DNA from: Vibrio fortis
GTDB taxonomy: Bacteria; Pseudomonadota; Gammaproteobacteria; Enterobacterales; Vibrionaceae
Assembly: GCF_000695685.1 (NCBI RefSeq)
Contig: NZ_JFFR01000033.1
Span: 248,001-312,000 of the forward strand
Direction of reading: 5' to 3'
DNA: 64,000 bases
In this document: one piece after another, positions 18,427 to 26,894 of the stretch
How positions within the stretch are numbered: the stretch's first letter is position 1
Layout: each line of letters opens with the position of its first letter
Made by a program: the position numbers and the translations under genes
Notes under the pieces: generated by a model
What the model was told of the DNA's origin: nothing
The model's input: only the letters and a program-made list of their open reading frames with translations
Databases searched by the model: none

Positions 18427-18709
18427 TTGTGTTCCCTCTTAATACATTTCGGCAGATGAATCCCTTCAAAGGTGGTTACTGCTCGCTGATGTACTCACTA
18501 TAAAGAGGTGCTGACAAAGGCGATATTTCAATTATTTCGCAAGGTATAAGATTTTGAGATAGGGAGTGCAATTACACCCGTTACTGCTTAGGTGCTGCGC
18601 CCTGCGCTATCGGTAATCTTCAAAAATTGAATGGGTGTTAGGAAAAAACAATTATCGCGAGAAAGAGGGTTTTGCTAGCGTGGTGACAAATAACGATAAG
18701 GAGTGAATC
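18427..18709. promoter_or_regulatory. Divergent promoter region, galC operon versus aroE-aroQ pair
   Basis: 283 bases between two divergent catabolic units, holding promoters for both. A ribosome site GATAAGGAGTGA precedes the right-hand gene. I could not fix -35/-10 elements or a palindrome with confidence. Confidence 0.5.
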
Positions 18710-19549
18710 ATGATTCAATGTCGACTCATAGGGCAGAACATCCAACGTTCTCAATCGCCGGATTTTCACAATGCCCTTGCTGAAAAGCTTAATATTGAAC
18801 TGCACTATCAACTCGAAGAGCTGACTACGAACAGCGCAGAAGCACTCCACCAGCACACTACTGACTTGTTCGACAACGAGATTGATTCAGCTAACGTTAC
18901 CTACCCCTACAAAGAACAAATACTGTCGGTCGCCGATCAGCTCGCGCCTTGTGCCAAGCGAGTCGGTGCGGCTAACACGCTGGTTAAACGTGACCAACAG
19001 GTCATCGCATACAACACGGACTACAGTGGCTTTATCGCTGCATTTAACCAATTTGGTCAGCACAAGCCGGGCAAAGTGGTGGTGCTTGGCTGTGGTGGTG
19101 TCGGCAAAGCAATCTGCTTTTCACTTGCCGATCTCGGTGCGACAGAGATCGCAATATATGACCGGGATCTAACAAAAATGACTAGCCTAGCGAAGCTGCT
19201 TGCGGCTGAGAATATAGATACCGTATGTTTGAATGAAACGACGCTAGAAACAGCGGTACAAAAAGCAGAAGCTGTCCTCAATTGTACGCCCATCGGTCAC
19301 TATCAAACACCCGGTTGCCCAATTGAAGCCTCTTGGTTGCAGGAGCAGGCTTGGTGTTTTGATGCCGTATACACACCGCGGGAGACAGAGTTTCTAAAAG
19401 CCGCACAGCAGAAATCGATCAATACGTTGAGTGGCTTTGAGCTCTTTTTCCATCAGGCCCATGATGCATTCACCCTGTTCACAGGTGCCCAAGTTTCAAC
19501 TCAACAACTCAATACTTTTAAGCAAACACAGCTTGCGAATTTACGTTAA
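18710..19549 (+). CDS. Shikimate/quinate dehydrogenase-like enzyme, catabolic context
   Basis: An AroE/YdiB-family NAD(P)-dependent dehydrogenase of 279 residues. The substrate-binding SxS motif is in NIQRSQSPDFHNAL, the catalytic Lys in NVTYPYKEQI, Asn in GAANTLVK and Asp in YNTDYSGF. The Rossmann glycine motif is GCGGVGKAI. It is followed 13 bases later by a type II dehydroquinase and diverges from the galC operon. I therefore read it as the enzyme that oxidises shikimate, or quinate, to 3-dehydroshikimate or 3-dehydroquinate for QuiC rather than the biosynthetic AroE. The two Ser residues of SxS suggest shikimate is accepted. Substrate preference needs assay. Confidence 0.85.
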   Translation: MIQCRLIGQNIQRSQSPDFHNALAEKLNIELHYQLEELTTNSAEALHQHTTDLFDNEIDSANVTYPYKEQILSVADQLAPCAKRVGAANTLVKRDQQVIAYNTDYSGFIAAFNQFGQHKPGKVVVLGCGGVGKAICFSLADLGATEIAIYDRDLTKMTSLAKLLAAENIDTVCLNETTLETAVQKAEAVLNCTPIGHYQTPGCPIEASWLQEQAWCFDAVYTPRETEFLKAAQQKSINTLSGFELFFHQAHDAFTLFTGAQVSTQQLNTFKQTQLANLR

Positions 19550-19562
19550 GGACAATGACTCA

Positions 19563-20006
19563 ATGAAAAAAATCTTAATACTCAACGGACCAAACCTAAA
19601 CCTACTTGGCACACGTGAGCCTGCACAATACGGCTACGAAACACTGGCTGACGTAGAAGAAAACTGCCGCAAAGTCGCAGCGGAGTACGGTTATGACGCT
19701 GAGTGTTTTCAAAGCAATACCGAAGGCAGCCTAATTGATGCTATCCACAAAGCGGGCCGTGAGTTTACTCAAGATGAATGCGCTGGTGTTGTGTTTAACC
19801 CGGGTGCTTATACGCATACATCGATTGCTCTTCACGATGCGATTAAAGGGGTTGAAGTACCTGTGGTTGAGGTACACATCTCTAACGTGCATGCACGCGA
19901 AGCTTTCCGTCATCACTCGTACATCTCACCTGTCGCTGCCGGAACCATCATTGGTATGGGCACAAAAGGCTACAAATTAGCTTTGGATTTTTTGTTAGAT
20001 AAGTAA
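19563..20006 (+). CDS. aroQ: Type II 3-dehydroquinate dehydratase
   Basis: A 147-residue dodecameric-type dehydroquinase converting 3-dehydroquinate to 3-dehydroshikimate. Signatures are LILNGPNLNLLGTREPAQYG, whose final Tyr is in the active-site lid, FQSNTEGSLIDAIH, VFNPGAYTHTSIALHDAI with Asn, and VEVHISNVHAREAFRHHSY with the catalytic His. The start is ATG 19563 with AAGGA ten bases upstream; longer frames overlap the preceding gene. Its place after the shikimate/quinate dehydrogenase suggests a catabolic QuiB-like role, probably as a second copy beside a biosynthetic enzyme elsewhere in the genome. Confidence 0.92.
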   Translation: MKKILILNGPNLNLLGTREPAQYGYETLADVEENCRKVAAEYGYDAECFQSNTEGSLIDAIHKAGREFTQDECAGVVFNPGAYTHTSIALHDAIKGVEVPVVEVHISNVHAREAFRHHSYISPVAAGTIIGMGTKGYKLALDFLLDK

Positions 20007-20031
20007 TCAAACGGATTAAGCCGAGGGGCGC

Positions 20032-20376
20032 TTACAGCCCTTCAAACTCATCAATCGCGATGCGCGCTTCTGCGAGCGAACAGCCAGATTCACTGACTAG
20101 TTGAGCAACGGTCATCGAAGGCGTTTGTTGAAGCAGTTGTTGCAAGCAAACTGTTGGCTTAGGCAATACTTTGTCAATTGCAGTCACCATCCAAAGTAAG
20201 GGAGCATCGCTAAGTTGCTCCCTTAATTTATGTAGCTGCGCCTCTTCACCTACTAACATCCAATTCCGAGAGCGTCGAATGCGTTTTAACTGACAGCCAC
20301 TCTCGGCTGCTAGGGCGATCACCTGCGCCTTATCTGGCACTCGGTGGACAAAGCTATTTAGTACAACTGAAAACAT
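20032..20376 (-). CDS. Small Vibrio-type protein resembling the RRF_GI family
   Basis: 114 residues, soluble, no signal peptide. The N-terminal stretch FSVVLNSFVHRVPDKAQVIALA followed by a basic segment CQLKRIRRSRNWML resembles a short Vibrio family that databases label ribosome recycling factor-like (RRF_GI). That label does not establish a role in ribosome recycling. The C-terminal 40 residues (TVAQLVSESGCSLAEARIAIDEFEGL, shown as a helix pair) look like a UBA/HTH-like bundle. It converges with aroQ across 25 bases and lies upstream of nothing on its strand. Function unknown. Confidence 0.6.
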   Translation of the reverse strand: MFSVVLNSFVHRVPDKAQVIALAAESGCQLKRIRRSRNWMLVGEEAQLHKLREQLSDAPLLWMVTAIDKVLPKPTVCLQQLLQQTPSMTVAQLVSESGCSLAEARIAIDEFEGL

Positions 20377-20384
20377 AGTGTGGG

Positions 20385-20852
20385 TTACGAGTCTATCTCT
20401 ACCGTGATCTCGGTTTTTACAGAATTGGCAATGAAGCAGTTACTGTGCGCCAGATGATGCAACTTTTCGAGCTGTTTATCCGTCGGGCGCTTATCACCAA
20501 CAAATTGAATTTGAGGTCTAAGCGTAACATGACTCACCCAAGCTCGCCCCGCTTTATCTTCTTCAAGAACGCCAATCGCATCATCAACGTAAGACTCAAT
20601 CACGTACTTACGCTTAGCTGCAATACCCAAAAAGGTCAGCATATGACAACTGGCAATAGCAGCAATAAAGGCTTCTTCAGGATCAACATTTTCTTCAACA
20701 GAGAGTGGTAGTGGCACCACATGAGGTGATGACGACGCAGGGACAATAACGCCACCGTCGAACTCCCACGTATGCCCGCGACTGTATTGGTTATCGCTAA
20801 ATACTTCATCGTCGCCTTTCTGCCAGCGAATCAGGGCACCATAATCAGACAT
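20385..20852 (-). CDS. OsmC-family peroxiredoxin-like protein
   Basis: A 155-residue OsmC/Ohr-fold protein, a class that reduces organic hydroperoxides with two cysteines. Family features are the N-terminal YGALIRWQKGDD, VDPEEAFIAAIASCHMLTFLGIA with the first reactive Cys, and ANSNCF-like HLAHSNCFIANSVKTEI with the second Cys. The start is ATG 20852, preceded by AAGGAG; the longer frame would overlap the upstream gene by 32 bases. It follows the GFA-type gene by ten bases, so the two are likely co-transcribed, and an oxidant or electrophile-detoxifying role for the pair is a reasonable guess. Confidence 0.88.
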   Translation of the reverse strand: MSDYGALIRWQKGDDEVFSDNQYSRGHTWEFDGGVIVPASSSPHVVPLPLSVEENVDPEEAFIAAIASCHMLTFLGIAAKRKYVIESYVDDAIGVLEEDKAGRAWVSHVTLRPQIQFVGDKRPTDKQLEKLHHLAHSNCFIANSVKTEITVEIDS

Positions 20853-20862
20853 ACGTTTCTCC

Positions 20863-21255
20863 TTAGCGATCCGCAGGGTGGTTAACCCCATCATTAGTCA
20901 CCACATCACCAATATCAAAAGGGTTCACCCCTTCCAAGCAACCAATATTGAACCCGTATTCATTTGGGCTAGAGCGACGTTGATGATGGGTATAGATACC
21001 GCAGTTCGAACAGAAGTAGTGCTTCGCGGTGTTGGTATTGAATTGATATAACTTCAGATACTCTGCGCCTTTGAGGATCTTGATGCCATCCAAGGCAACA
21101 GAGCCAACAATCGCCCCTTTGCGACGACAAATAGAGCAATCGCAGCGACGCGGCTTTTCGATGCCGTTAGGTAGGCTAAGTTCTAACTCCACCGCACCAC
21201 AGTGACAGGTCGCTTTATGAAATGGTTTGATCACCGTATTGCCAACTATTTTCAT
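20863..21255 (-). CDS. GFA-family (glutathione-dependent formaldehyde-activating-like) zinc protein
   Basis: A 130-residue protein of the CENP-V/GFA fold, which binds zinc through several Cys residues: CHCGAVELEL, CDCSICRRKG and FCSNCGIYTHHQ are all present. Some members bind glutathione adducts, but most have no proven activity, so the formaldehyde name should not be taken literally. The start is ATG 21255 behind a GGAGAGA ribosome site. It precedes the osmC-like gene in the same direction. Confidence 0.88.
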   Translation of the reverse strand: MKIVGNTVIKPFHKATCHCGAVELELSLPNGIEKPRRCDCSICRRKGAIVGSVALDGIKILKGAEYLKLYQFNTNTAKHYFCSNCGIYTHHQRRSSPNEYGFNIGCLEGVNPFDIGDVVTNDGVNHPADR

Positions 21256-21354
21256 TGTTCTCTCCAGTACATCCATGTATTGCTCACATCATAACCAGTT
21301 GGGCGAGTTCTGTCCGCAGCCTCGTTTTCAGTTCGAGAGTTTTGTCATGTCGCG

Positions 21355-22287
21355 TTAATTAATTGATTTATCAGTCAAACGGCCAAAATTATCGATTAGG
21401 AAATCCAAAAATAGTCGAATTCGCTTAGGTTGATACTTCTTGCTGATGTACACCACATTCAAGTCGGCGCTCGATACAGAGGTCGAGGTATTGAAGTTTT
21501 TCATATAGCCGTTGAGCAGCGTGACAAGGCGTTGGTTATTGATGTCATCTTGCACATCCAACACTGATTTGAGCGCAATACCCTCGCCTTTTAATGCCCA
21601 GTAGCGAATCACTTCACCGTCGTCTGAGAATCGCTTTGGAACAACGGTAATCGACTTCTTCATATCGTGATCTTGGAAATGCCATGTCTTGAGCTCTTCA
21701 TTGCTACGTAGCATTGCCAAACAGTCATGCTCTACTAAGTCTTGTGGCGTTAACGGCGTTCCATGCTTGGCAAGATATTCAGGAGAAGCACACAACACAC
21801 GTCGGCTCGGGGATAAACGTCTTGATATCAAACTGCTGTCGACTAACTCTCCGTAGCGAATCACCACATCCATGCCCGACTCTGCAATATTCGACAGGTT
21901 ATCGTTCAAATACAGGTAAGGGATCACGTCAGGATAGTGCTGACAGAACTCCGACAAGATTGGCAAAACGTACTGCTTGCCGATGTCTTTCGGTGCGGCG
22001 ATTTTTAAAGGGCCTTTAACCTCTTTGACGCCATTTTGAATCAGGTTTTCGGCTTCGCTAACGTTATCCAATATCTCCAAACACGCCTTGTGATATAGCT
22101 CGCCAGAGTCAGTCAAAGACACATGTCGAGTACTTCGATTCAACAGCTTCACGCCATATCGCTCTTCCAGTGCCTGCAACCTTGCCGTCATGGTCGCAGG
22201 TGATAAGCCTAGCTCACGCCCTGCTGCAGCCAGCCCTTGGTGCTTCACGATACTGACGAACATCGTCATGTCTGAAAACTTATCCAT
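21355..22287 (-). CDS. LysR-family transcriptional regulator
   Basis: A 310-residue LysR protein: HTH in residues about 1-60 (MTMFVSIVKHQGLAAAGREL, LSPATMTARLQALEERYGV, LLNRSTRHVSLTDSG) and an effector domain from about 90. The ATG at 22287 has AGGAAGAAG upstream and starts at MDKFSDM, the usual LysR start; the upstream extension is not needed. It diverges from the SDR gene across 124 bases. It is therefore the likely regulator of the SDR-MFS-flavin oxidoreductase group to its right. The effector may be a reactive carbonyl or nitro compound, judging from the Old Yellow Enzyme. Confidence 0.88.
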   Translation of the reverse strand: MDKFSDMTMFVSIVKHQGLAAAGRELGLSPATMTARLQALEERYGVKLLNRSTRHVSLTDSGELYHKACLEILDNVSEAENLIQNGVKEVKGPLKIAAPKDIGKQYVLPILSEFCQHYPDVIPYLYLNDNLSNIAESGMDVVIRYGELVDSSLISRRLSPSRRVLCASPEYLAKHGTPLTPQDLVEHDCLAMLRSNEELKTWHFQDHDMKKSITVVPKRFSDDGEVIRYWALKGEGIALKSVLDVQDDINNQRLVTLLNGYMKNFNTSTSVSSADLNVVYISKKYQPKRIRLFLDFLIDNFGRLTDKSIN

Positions 22288-22411
22288 GCTACTTCTTCCT
22301 CGCCACATTGTTCATCTCAACCGAATAATGAATTCACATTTTAGCCAATTATCAAAATTAATCGAATAAATATAATGACAACCATCAGCAGAACACGCAG
22401 GAATTCAGAAC

Positions 22412-23095
22412 ATGAACAACGTAGTTACGAACCAAGAAAAGAGCACTTTCGTCATCATTGGTGGCACGTCTGGCATCGGTAAAGCAGTAGCGATGCAATT
22501 GAGAAACGAAGACAACACAGTACACATTGCAAGCCGACATACAGGCGTTGATATAAGCAATGAAAAGTCGATTTGCGAATATTTCGAATCCATTGGTCCC
22601 TTTGATCATTTGGTGGTCACGGCTGGCTCATCTGCTCCCGCAGGAAAGGTAACCGACGTTGTTCTTGAAGACGCAAAAACGGCATTTGATACCAAATTTT
22701 GGGGCAGCCTAAACGTTGCTAAGCATGCTGCACGTTACATGAAGCCCAACGGTTCTATCACGCTCACGACGGGCATGTTGTCACGCAAAGTGGTCGCCGG
22801 CACTTACGTAAAAACCGCCATCAACGCTGCACTAGAGAGCGTGACTAAAGTGCTTGCAAGAGAACTCGCGCCTATTCGAGTGAACGCCGTTAGCCCGGGC
22901 TTAACCATGACCGAAGCTTACAAAAATATGGACGATTCATCTCGTAACGCCATGTATGACAACGCCAAGAATAACTTACCTGTTGGCAAAGTCGGTGATG
23001 CTTCAGAGGCCGCCATGGGCTACCTGTTCGCGATTAAAAACTCATATGTGACTGGCTCAATTATCGACATCGATGGCGGCGCGCTGCTTGGCTAA
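22412..23095 (+). CDS. Short-chain dehydrogenase/reductase-like protein lacking the usual YxxxK
   Basis: 227 residues with an SDR nucleotide-binding motif (VIIGGTSGIGKAVA), a conserved C-terminal VRVNAVSPGL-type stretch (PIRVNAVSPGLTMTEAY) and the ending GSIIDIDGGALLG. Where classical SDRs have Ser and YxxxK, this one reads ITLTTGMLSRK and VKTAINAALESV. By eye the Tyr aligns with Lys and the Lys with Asn. This variant occurs in a recognisable subgroup, so it may be a real family and not a damaged gene. It is divergent from a LysR gene and precedes an MFS exporter. Catalysis by the standard mechanism is doubtful. Confidence 0.85.
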   Translation: MNNVVTNQEKSTFVIIGGTSGIGKAVAMQLRNEDNTVHIASRHTGVDISNEKSICEYFESIGPFDHLVVTAGSSAPAGKVTDVVLEDAKTAFDTKFWGSLNVAKHAARYMKPNGSITLTTGMLSRKVVAGTYVKTAINAALESVTKVLARELAPIRVNAVSPGLTMTEAYKNMDDSSRNAMYDNAKNNLPVGKVGDASEAAMGYLFAIKNSYVTGSIIDIDGGALLG

Positions 23096-23180
23096 AACAC
23101 CTCGCAAAGACACAAAGAACAATCGTTAGGACGTGTACCCAAACGTCCTAACAAACCAGAATTTACATAGGCATATCATC

Positions 23181-24374
23181 ATGAAAAAAGAACAGATCCC
23201 ATTCCAAGTTTGGATACTGACACTCGCAGCATTTGCAATCGGCACCGCTGAGTTTGTTATCGCCGGTATCCTTCCGCAAATTGCCACATCCCTTTCGATC
23301 ACAGAAGGCCAAGCAGGTTATCTAATCAGTGCTTATGCTTTAGCTATCGTTATCGGCGGGCCAATCTTAACCATCTACCTTGCTCGCTTTAATAAGAAGA
23401 TGGTGCTGATTGGATTAATGGCGCTATTCATTATTGGTAATGTCTTGTCAGCCCTAGCGCCTAACTATCCATTACTGCTCGCTAGCCGTGTAATTGCAGG
23501 CTTAGTTCAAGGCCCCTTCTATGGCATAGGTGCGGTTGTCGCGACCAACCTAGTGTCGGAAAAAATGGCAGGCCGTGCGGTTGGTCAAATGTTCGCAGGC
23601 TTAACACTGGCTAACGTTCTTGGCGTTCCCGCTGGTACATGGATTAGCTTGCAGTTCGGTTGGCACACCACCTTCTTTACCGTAGCTGCACTTGGCACCA
23701 TCGCGATGATTTCTATCCTAACGTCAATCAAATCAAGCGGTCATAGCGAAGCGAAAGACATCAAGACTCAACTAATGGCATTTAAAAACCCAATGCTACT
23801 GATCAGCTTGGCGATCACCGCTTTTGCTTGGTCTGGGTTTATGACGCTTTACGGCTACCTTGCACCTATTGCCATGCACATCACGGGCTACGGTCAAGAC
23901 TCAGTCACTTGGATCTTAGTGATTGTCGGTGTGGGCTTAATCATAGGTAACACATTAGGCGGCCGCTCTTCAGATAAAGATTTAGGCAAAGCTTCCATGT
24001 TTTGGGCAATCGCGATGATCGCTTCACTGGTTGTGGTGGGCCTAGTGGTAGACAACAAAATCCTATTCGTTGCAGCTGCATTTGTCTTTGGTATTTCATC
24101 ATTTGCGAACGTTCCTGCCATGCAACTTCGAGTAATGAACCACGGTGGCGAAGGACAAGAACTTGCTGCTACAGCCAACATTTCAGCCTTTAACCTAGCG
24201 AATGCCTTCGGTGGATTCCTTGGTGGCATGGTACTCGACAGCCAGCTAGGCGCAGGCATGATTCCATTCGCAGCCGTTGTTGTTCCTGTCATTGGCTTGC
24301 TACTTATCGCCAAAGCCAACCGAGCTGATAAGCCTCAGAGCAACTCGATTTTCAGCCCAGCGGAAAGCAAGTAA
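23181..24374 (+). CDS. MFS transporter, DHA1 drug/sugar efflux type
   Basis: A 397-residue inner-membrane carrier with 12 predicted helices. The N-terminal WILTLAAFAIGTAEFVIAGI is characteristic of the AraJ/YdhP/NepI group of proton-coupled exporters. The loop motif LARFNKKMVLIG corresponds to the inter-helix 2-3 signature. I use ATG 23181, which starts MKKEQIPF, rather than the upstream GTG frame that adds a non-hydrophobic tail. It lies between an SDR and an Old Yellow Enzyme gene, all controlled presumably by the divergent LysR. Substrate unknown. Confidence 0.88.
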   Translation: MKKEQIPFQVWILTLAAFAIGTAEFVIAGILPQIATSLSITEGQAGYLISAYALAIVIGGPILTIYLARFNKKMVLIGLMALFIIGNVLSALAPNYPLLLASRVIAGLVQGPFYGIGAVVATNLVSEKMAGRAVGQMFAGLTLANVLGVPAGTWISLQFGWHTTFFTVAALGTIAMISILTSIKSSGHSEAKDIKTQLMAFKNPMLLISLAITAFAWSGFMTLYGYLAPIAMHITGYGQDSVTWILVIVGVGLIIGNTLGGRSSDKDLGKASMFWAIAMIASLVVVGLVVDNKILFVAAAFVFGISSFANVPAMQLRVMNHGGEGQELAATANISAFNLANAFGGFLGGMVLDSQLGAGMIPFAAVVVPVIGLLLIAKANRADKPQSNSIFSPAESK

Positions 24375-24447
24375 TCCGCTCTATAACCCGAATACAAAAC
24401 TATAAACATTGAATTAAAAAGTACTGAATTAAAACAAGGTGGATACC

Positions 24448-25554
24448 ATGAACAAATTATTCGAAACATCAGCACTCAAAGGTCTAGCACTGCAAAACCG
24501 TGTCGTTATGGCGCCTATGACTCGCGCTCGTACCAGTCAACCGGGCAATGTGCCCAACGATATGATGGCGACCTATTACCAACAACGTGCTAGCGCTGGG
24601 CTTATCATCACTGAAGCGACGCAGATCTCCGATGACTCTCAAGGTTACTCATTCACTCCCGGCGTTTACACCGAGGCACAAATTGAAGGTTGGAAGTCAG
24701 TAACCACAGCAACCAAAGAGCAAGGCGCAGCAATATTCTGTCAGCTCTGGCATGTCGGCCGCGTGTCTCACCCTACCTTTCAAAAGGGCGAACTGCCGAT
24801 TGCTCCGTCAGCTTTGGCTCCAATAGAAACTCAGGTGTGGATTTCTGATGAGAATGGCAACGGCAATATGGTCGATTGCATCCAACCAAGAGAGATGACC
24901 CAAGCAGACATCGATCGAGTGGTTCAAGATTTTGCGAACGCTGCAAAGAAAGCTATCGAAGCAGGCTTTAATGGTGTCGAGATCCACGGTGGTAATGGCT
25001 ACCTAATCGATCAATTCCTAAGAACCAACTCAAACAGACGCAACGACAACTATGGCGGAAGCCGTGAGAACCGACTTCGATTTCTGATTGAAGTGGTTGA
25101 TGCTGTGATTGCAGAGATAGGTGCCGATAAAGTGGGTGTGCGCTTGGCGCCATTCATCACCTTTAAAGACATGAACTGCCCAGACATAGTGCCAACAATT
25201 TTAGAAGCTGCAAAAGCGCTGCAAGCTCGTGATATTGCTTATTTGCACCTGTCAGAAGCCGATTGGGATGATGCACCGGTGATTCCTGAAAGCTTCCGAG
25301 TAGAACTAAGGGAGCTATTCTCCAACACCATCATCGTCGCTGGCAGCTACACGCCAGAGCGCGCCGAAGAAGTGTTAAGCAAAGACTACGCCGATCTCGT
25401 CGCATTTGGTCGCCCATTTGTTGCCAACCCCGATCTGGTATCACGCCTGCGAAACGGCAGCGAGTTAGCACAACTCGATGGCGGTACCCTATTCGGCGGC
25501 AATGAAAAAGGTTATATCGATTATCCTGCGTTAAAACAGCCTCAAACGGTGTAA
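24448..25554 (+). CDS. Old Yellow Enzyme family NADH:flavin oxidoreductase / alkene reductase (NemA-like)
   Basis: A 368-residue FMN-dependent TIM-barrel ene-reductase that reduces activated C=C bonds and some nitro compounds or N-ethylmaleimide. Visible features are the N-terminal RVVMAPMTRAR, GLIITEATQIS, substrate-binding HGGN in GVEIHGGNGYLIDQFLR, NRRNDNYGGSRENRLRFL in two blocks, and the FMN phosphate site in VAFGRPFVANPDLVSRL. The start is ATG 24448 with AAGGTGG upstream, not the GTG at 24439. It is the last gene of the SDR-MFS-OYE group, which looks like an electrophile-response cluster. Confidence 0.92.
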   Translation: MNKLFETSALKGLALQNRVVMAPMTRARTSQPGNVPNDMMATYYQQRASAGLIITEATQISDDSQGYSFTPGVYTEAQIEGWKSVTTATKEQGAAIFCQLWHVGRVSHPTFQKGELPIAPSALAPIETQVWISDENGNGNMVDCIQPREMTQADIDRVVQDFANAAKKAIEAGFNGVEIHGGNGYLIDQFLRTNSNRRNDNYGGSRENRLRFLIEVVDAVIAEIGADKVGVRLAPFITFKDMNCPDIVPTILEAAKALQARDIAYLHLSEADWDDAPVIPESFRVELRELFSNTIIVAGSYTPERAEEVLSKDYADLVAFGRPFVANPDLVSRLRNGSELAQLDGGTLFGGNEKGYIDYPALKQPQTV

Positions 25555-25577
25555 AAGTTAAACGACAGGCAAAAGAA

Positions 25578-25602
25578 AGGCTCGCGTGACTAGTGCGAGC
25601 CT
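25578..25602 (+). terminator. Stem-loop after the OYE gene, weak terminator candidate
   Basis: AGGCTCGC and GCGAGCCT form an eight-bp stem with a nine-base loop, 24 bases after the stop. No T tract follows, so it may stabilise the 3' end rather than terminate alone. Confidence 0.5.
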
Positions 25603-25824
25603 AATGCTGTTTAGGGGGTAAACTGCATAGATTGAAATGGAGATTATTTGTTTAAGTGTGTCGCAATTCAAACCTGAATTTGGGCAACTCTCCGTTTGTA
25701 AGTCTCAGTTTTAAATGATTAACGAGAATTAATCAACTTTTATAAGTTAGAGCTAGGTCAATTAAAAACCTTATCTTTTACAATGACTTATTAACACAGT
25801 GTTCGCTTAGCTATGCCAACTTAG

Positions 25825-26694
25825 TTATGCTAAGCCACGCATTTGCCAATACCCTTCGCCGTGGGTTGCCAGATCTCGATGCAAAAACTCCAGAATATCG
25901 GCGACCTTGCCTGCAAGTCCTTGTGGCGGATTAAACAATAGCAGCCCACTTCCTATCAGGCGGTCATCCCCTTTCGGATCTCGCAATCTTAACTCAGCCT
26001 TAATTGGGTTCGGCAACTCTTCCGCTTGCATTGCATCAAAGCAGTGGCTGAGGATCAGCGAGCTCTTATCTTCGGTGTACAACGGGTACCAAATTAACGC
26101 GGACACCTTATCTGACTTCTGATAGGCCTTGGCCAGCGCATCGATAACCGCAAGGTACTCATCGTCGCTCTCATAAGGCGGATCAATCACTACCAATTGA
26201 TGCCTGTCACTCTTGACGACGATATCTGGAAGTGCTGTCAACCCATCTCCAGCACTGACATGCAACGCACTTGAAACGCCACGTTGTTGCTGGATCTCTT
26301 CGATATTGGAGCGCAACAAATCTGCTTCAGATTGCTGAATATCGGAGAAATAGAAGTTGTCTTGGCTGCGCCCATGCTGATAAGCAATCGCTGCCGACCC
26401 AGGATAGTCAGTAATCAGTTGATTAGGGTTGTAGTATTCCAAGATCGAGATAAATGATGAGAAGGCATTTGGTAGATAACCCTTGTTGCGCCATAGATAC
26501 CCGACGCCTTCGGCAAACTCGCCCGCATGATTGCTCGGCGCTGTGGTTAGGTCGTATCGCGCAGTCCCTGAATGCGTGTCAATCACGGTCAAACTTGAGT
26601 GCTGCTGCATGAGCATTTTAACGAACTCACTCAATACTGGATGTTTGAGTGCATCCCCATGATCGCCTACGTGACATTGATGTCGATATTCCAT
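25825..26694 (-). CDS. RlmJ-like adenine-N6 methyltransferase
   Basis: A 289-residue SAM-dependent methyltransferase of the RlmJ family, which modifies A2030 of 23S rRNA in E. coli. The N-terminal YRHQCHVGDHGDALKHPVLS and DTHSGTARYDL match the family, and the catalytic DPPY is in LVVIDPPYESDDEY. The sequence departs from typical RlmJ at several otherwise stable places (GDHGD where GNHAD is usual), so it may be a paralogue with another target. It stands alone, reading left, with 200 bases before the secF terminator side. Confidence 0.8.
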   Translation of the reverse strand: MEYRHQCHVGDHGDALKHPVLSEFVKMLMQQHSSLTVIDTHSGTARYDLTTAPSNHAGEFAEGVGYLWRNKGYLPNAFSSFISILEYYNPNQLITDYPGSAAIAYQHGRSQDNFYFSDIQQSEADLLRSNIEEIQQQRGVSSALHVSAGDGLTALPDIVVKSDRHQLVVIDPPYESDDEYLAVIDALAKAYQKSDKVSALIWYPLYTEDKSSLILSHCFDAMQAEELPNPIKAELRLRDPKGDDRLIGSGLLLFNPPQGLAGKVADILEFLHRDLATHGEGYWQMRGLA

Positions 26695-26813
26695 TGCTTT
26701 GCCTCATTTCCAACTAACATCTTATAAACATAAGTCATATTGGATAGAGGTGCTGCGCCAATGTGCAGATTTTTGAAATAGAGTCACTTTATCTAACCTA
26801 TTGACCACACTAA

Positions 26814-26855
26814 AAATAAGGCCCCAAAACCGAGTCCAGTCTTGGGGCCATTTAT
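26814..26855 (-). terminator. Terminator of the vemP-secD-secF unit
   Basis: GGCCCCAA and TTGGGGCC flank a 15-base loop, with AT-rich arms AATAA and TTATT extending the stem. It lies 40 bases beyond the secF stop. Confidence 0.8.
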
Positions 26856-26894
26856 TGTGTCGAACTCTAAATGCTCAATGCGAAGCGTATTGGA

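Noticed and set aside
20032-20376. Naming this gene as a functional ribosome recycling factor
   Set aside because: The length and sequence do not show the true RRF fold signatures; the database-style label seems to be only a family name.
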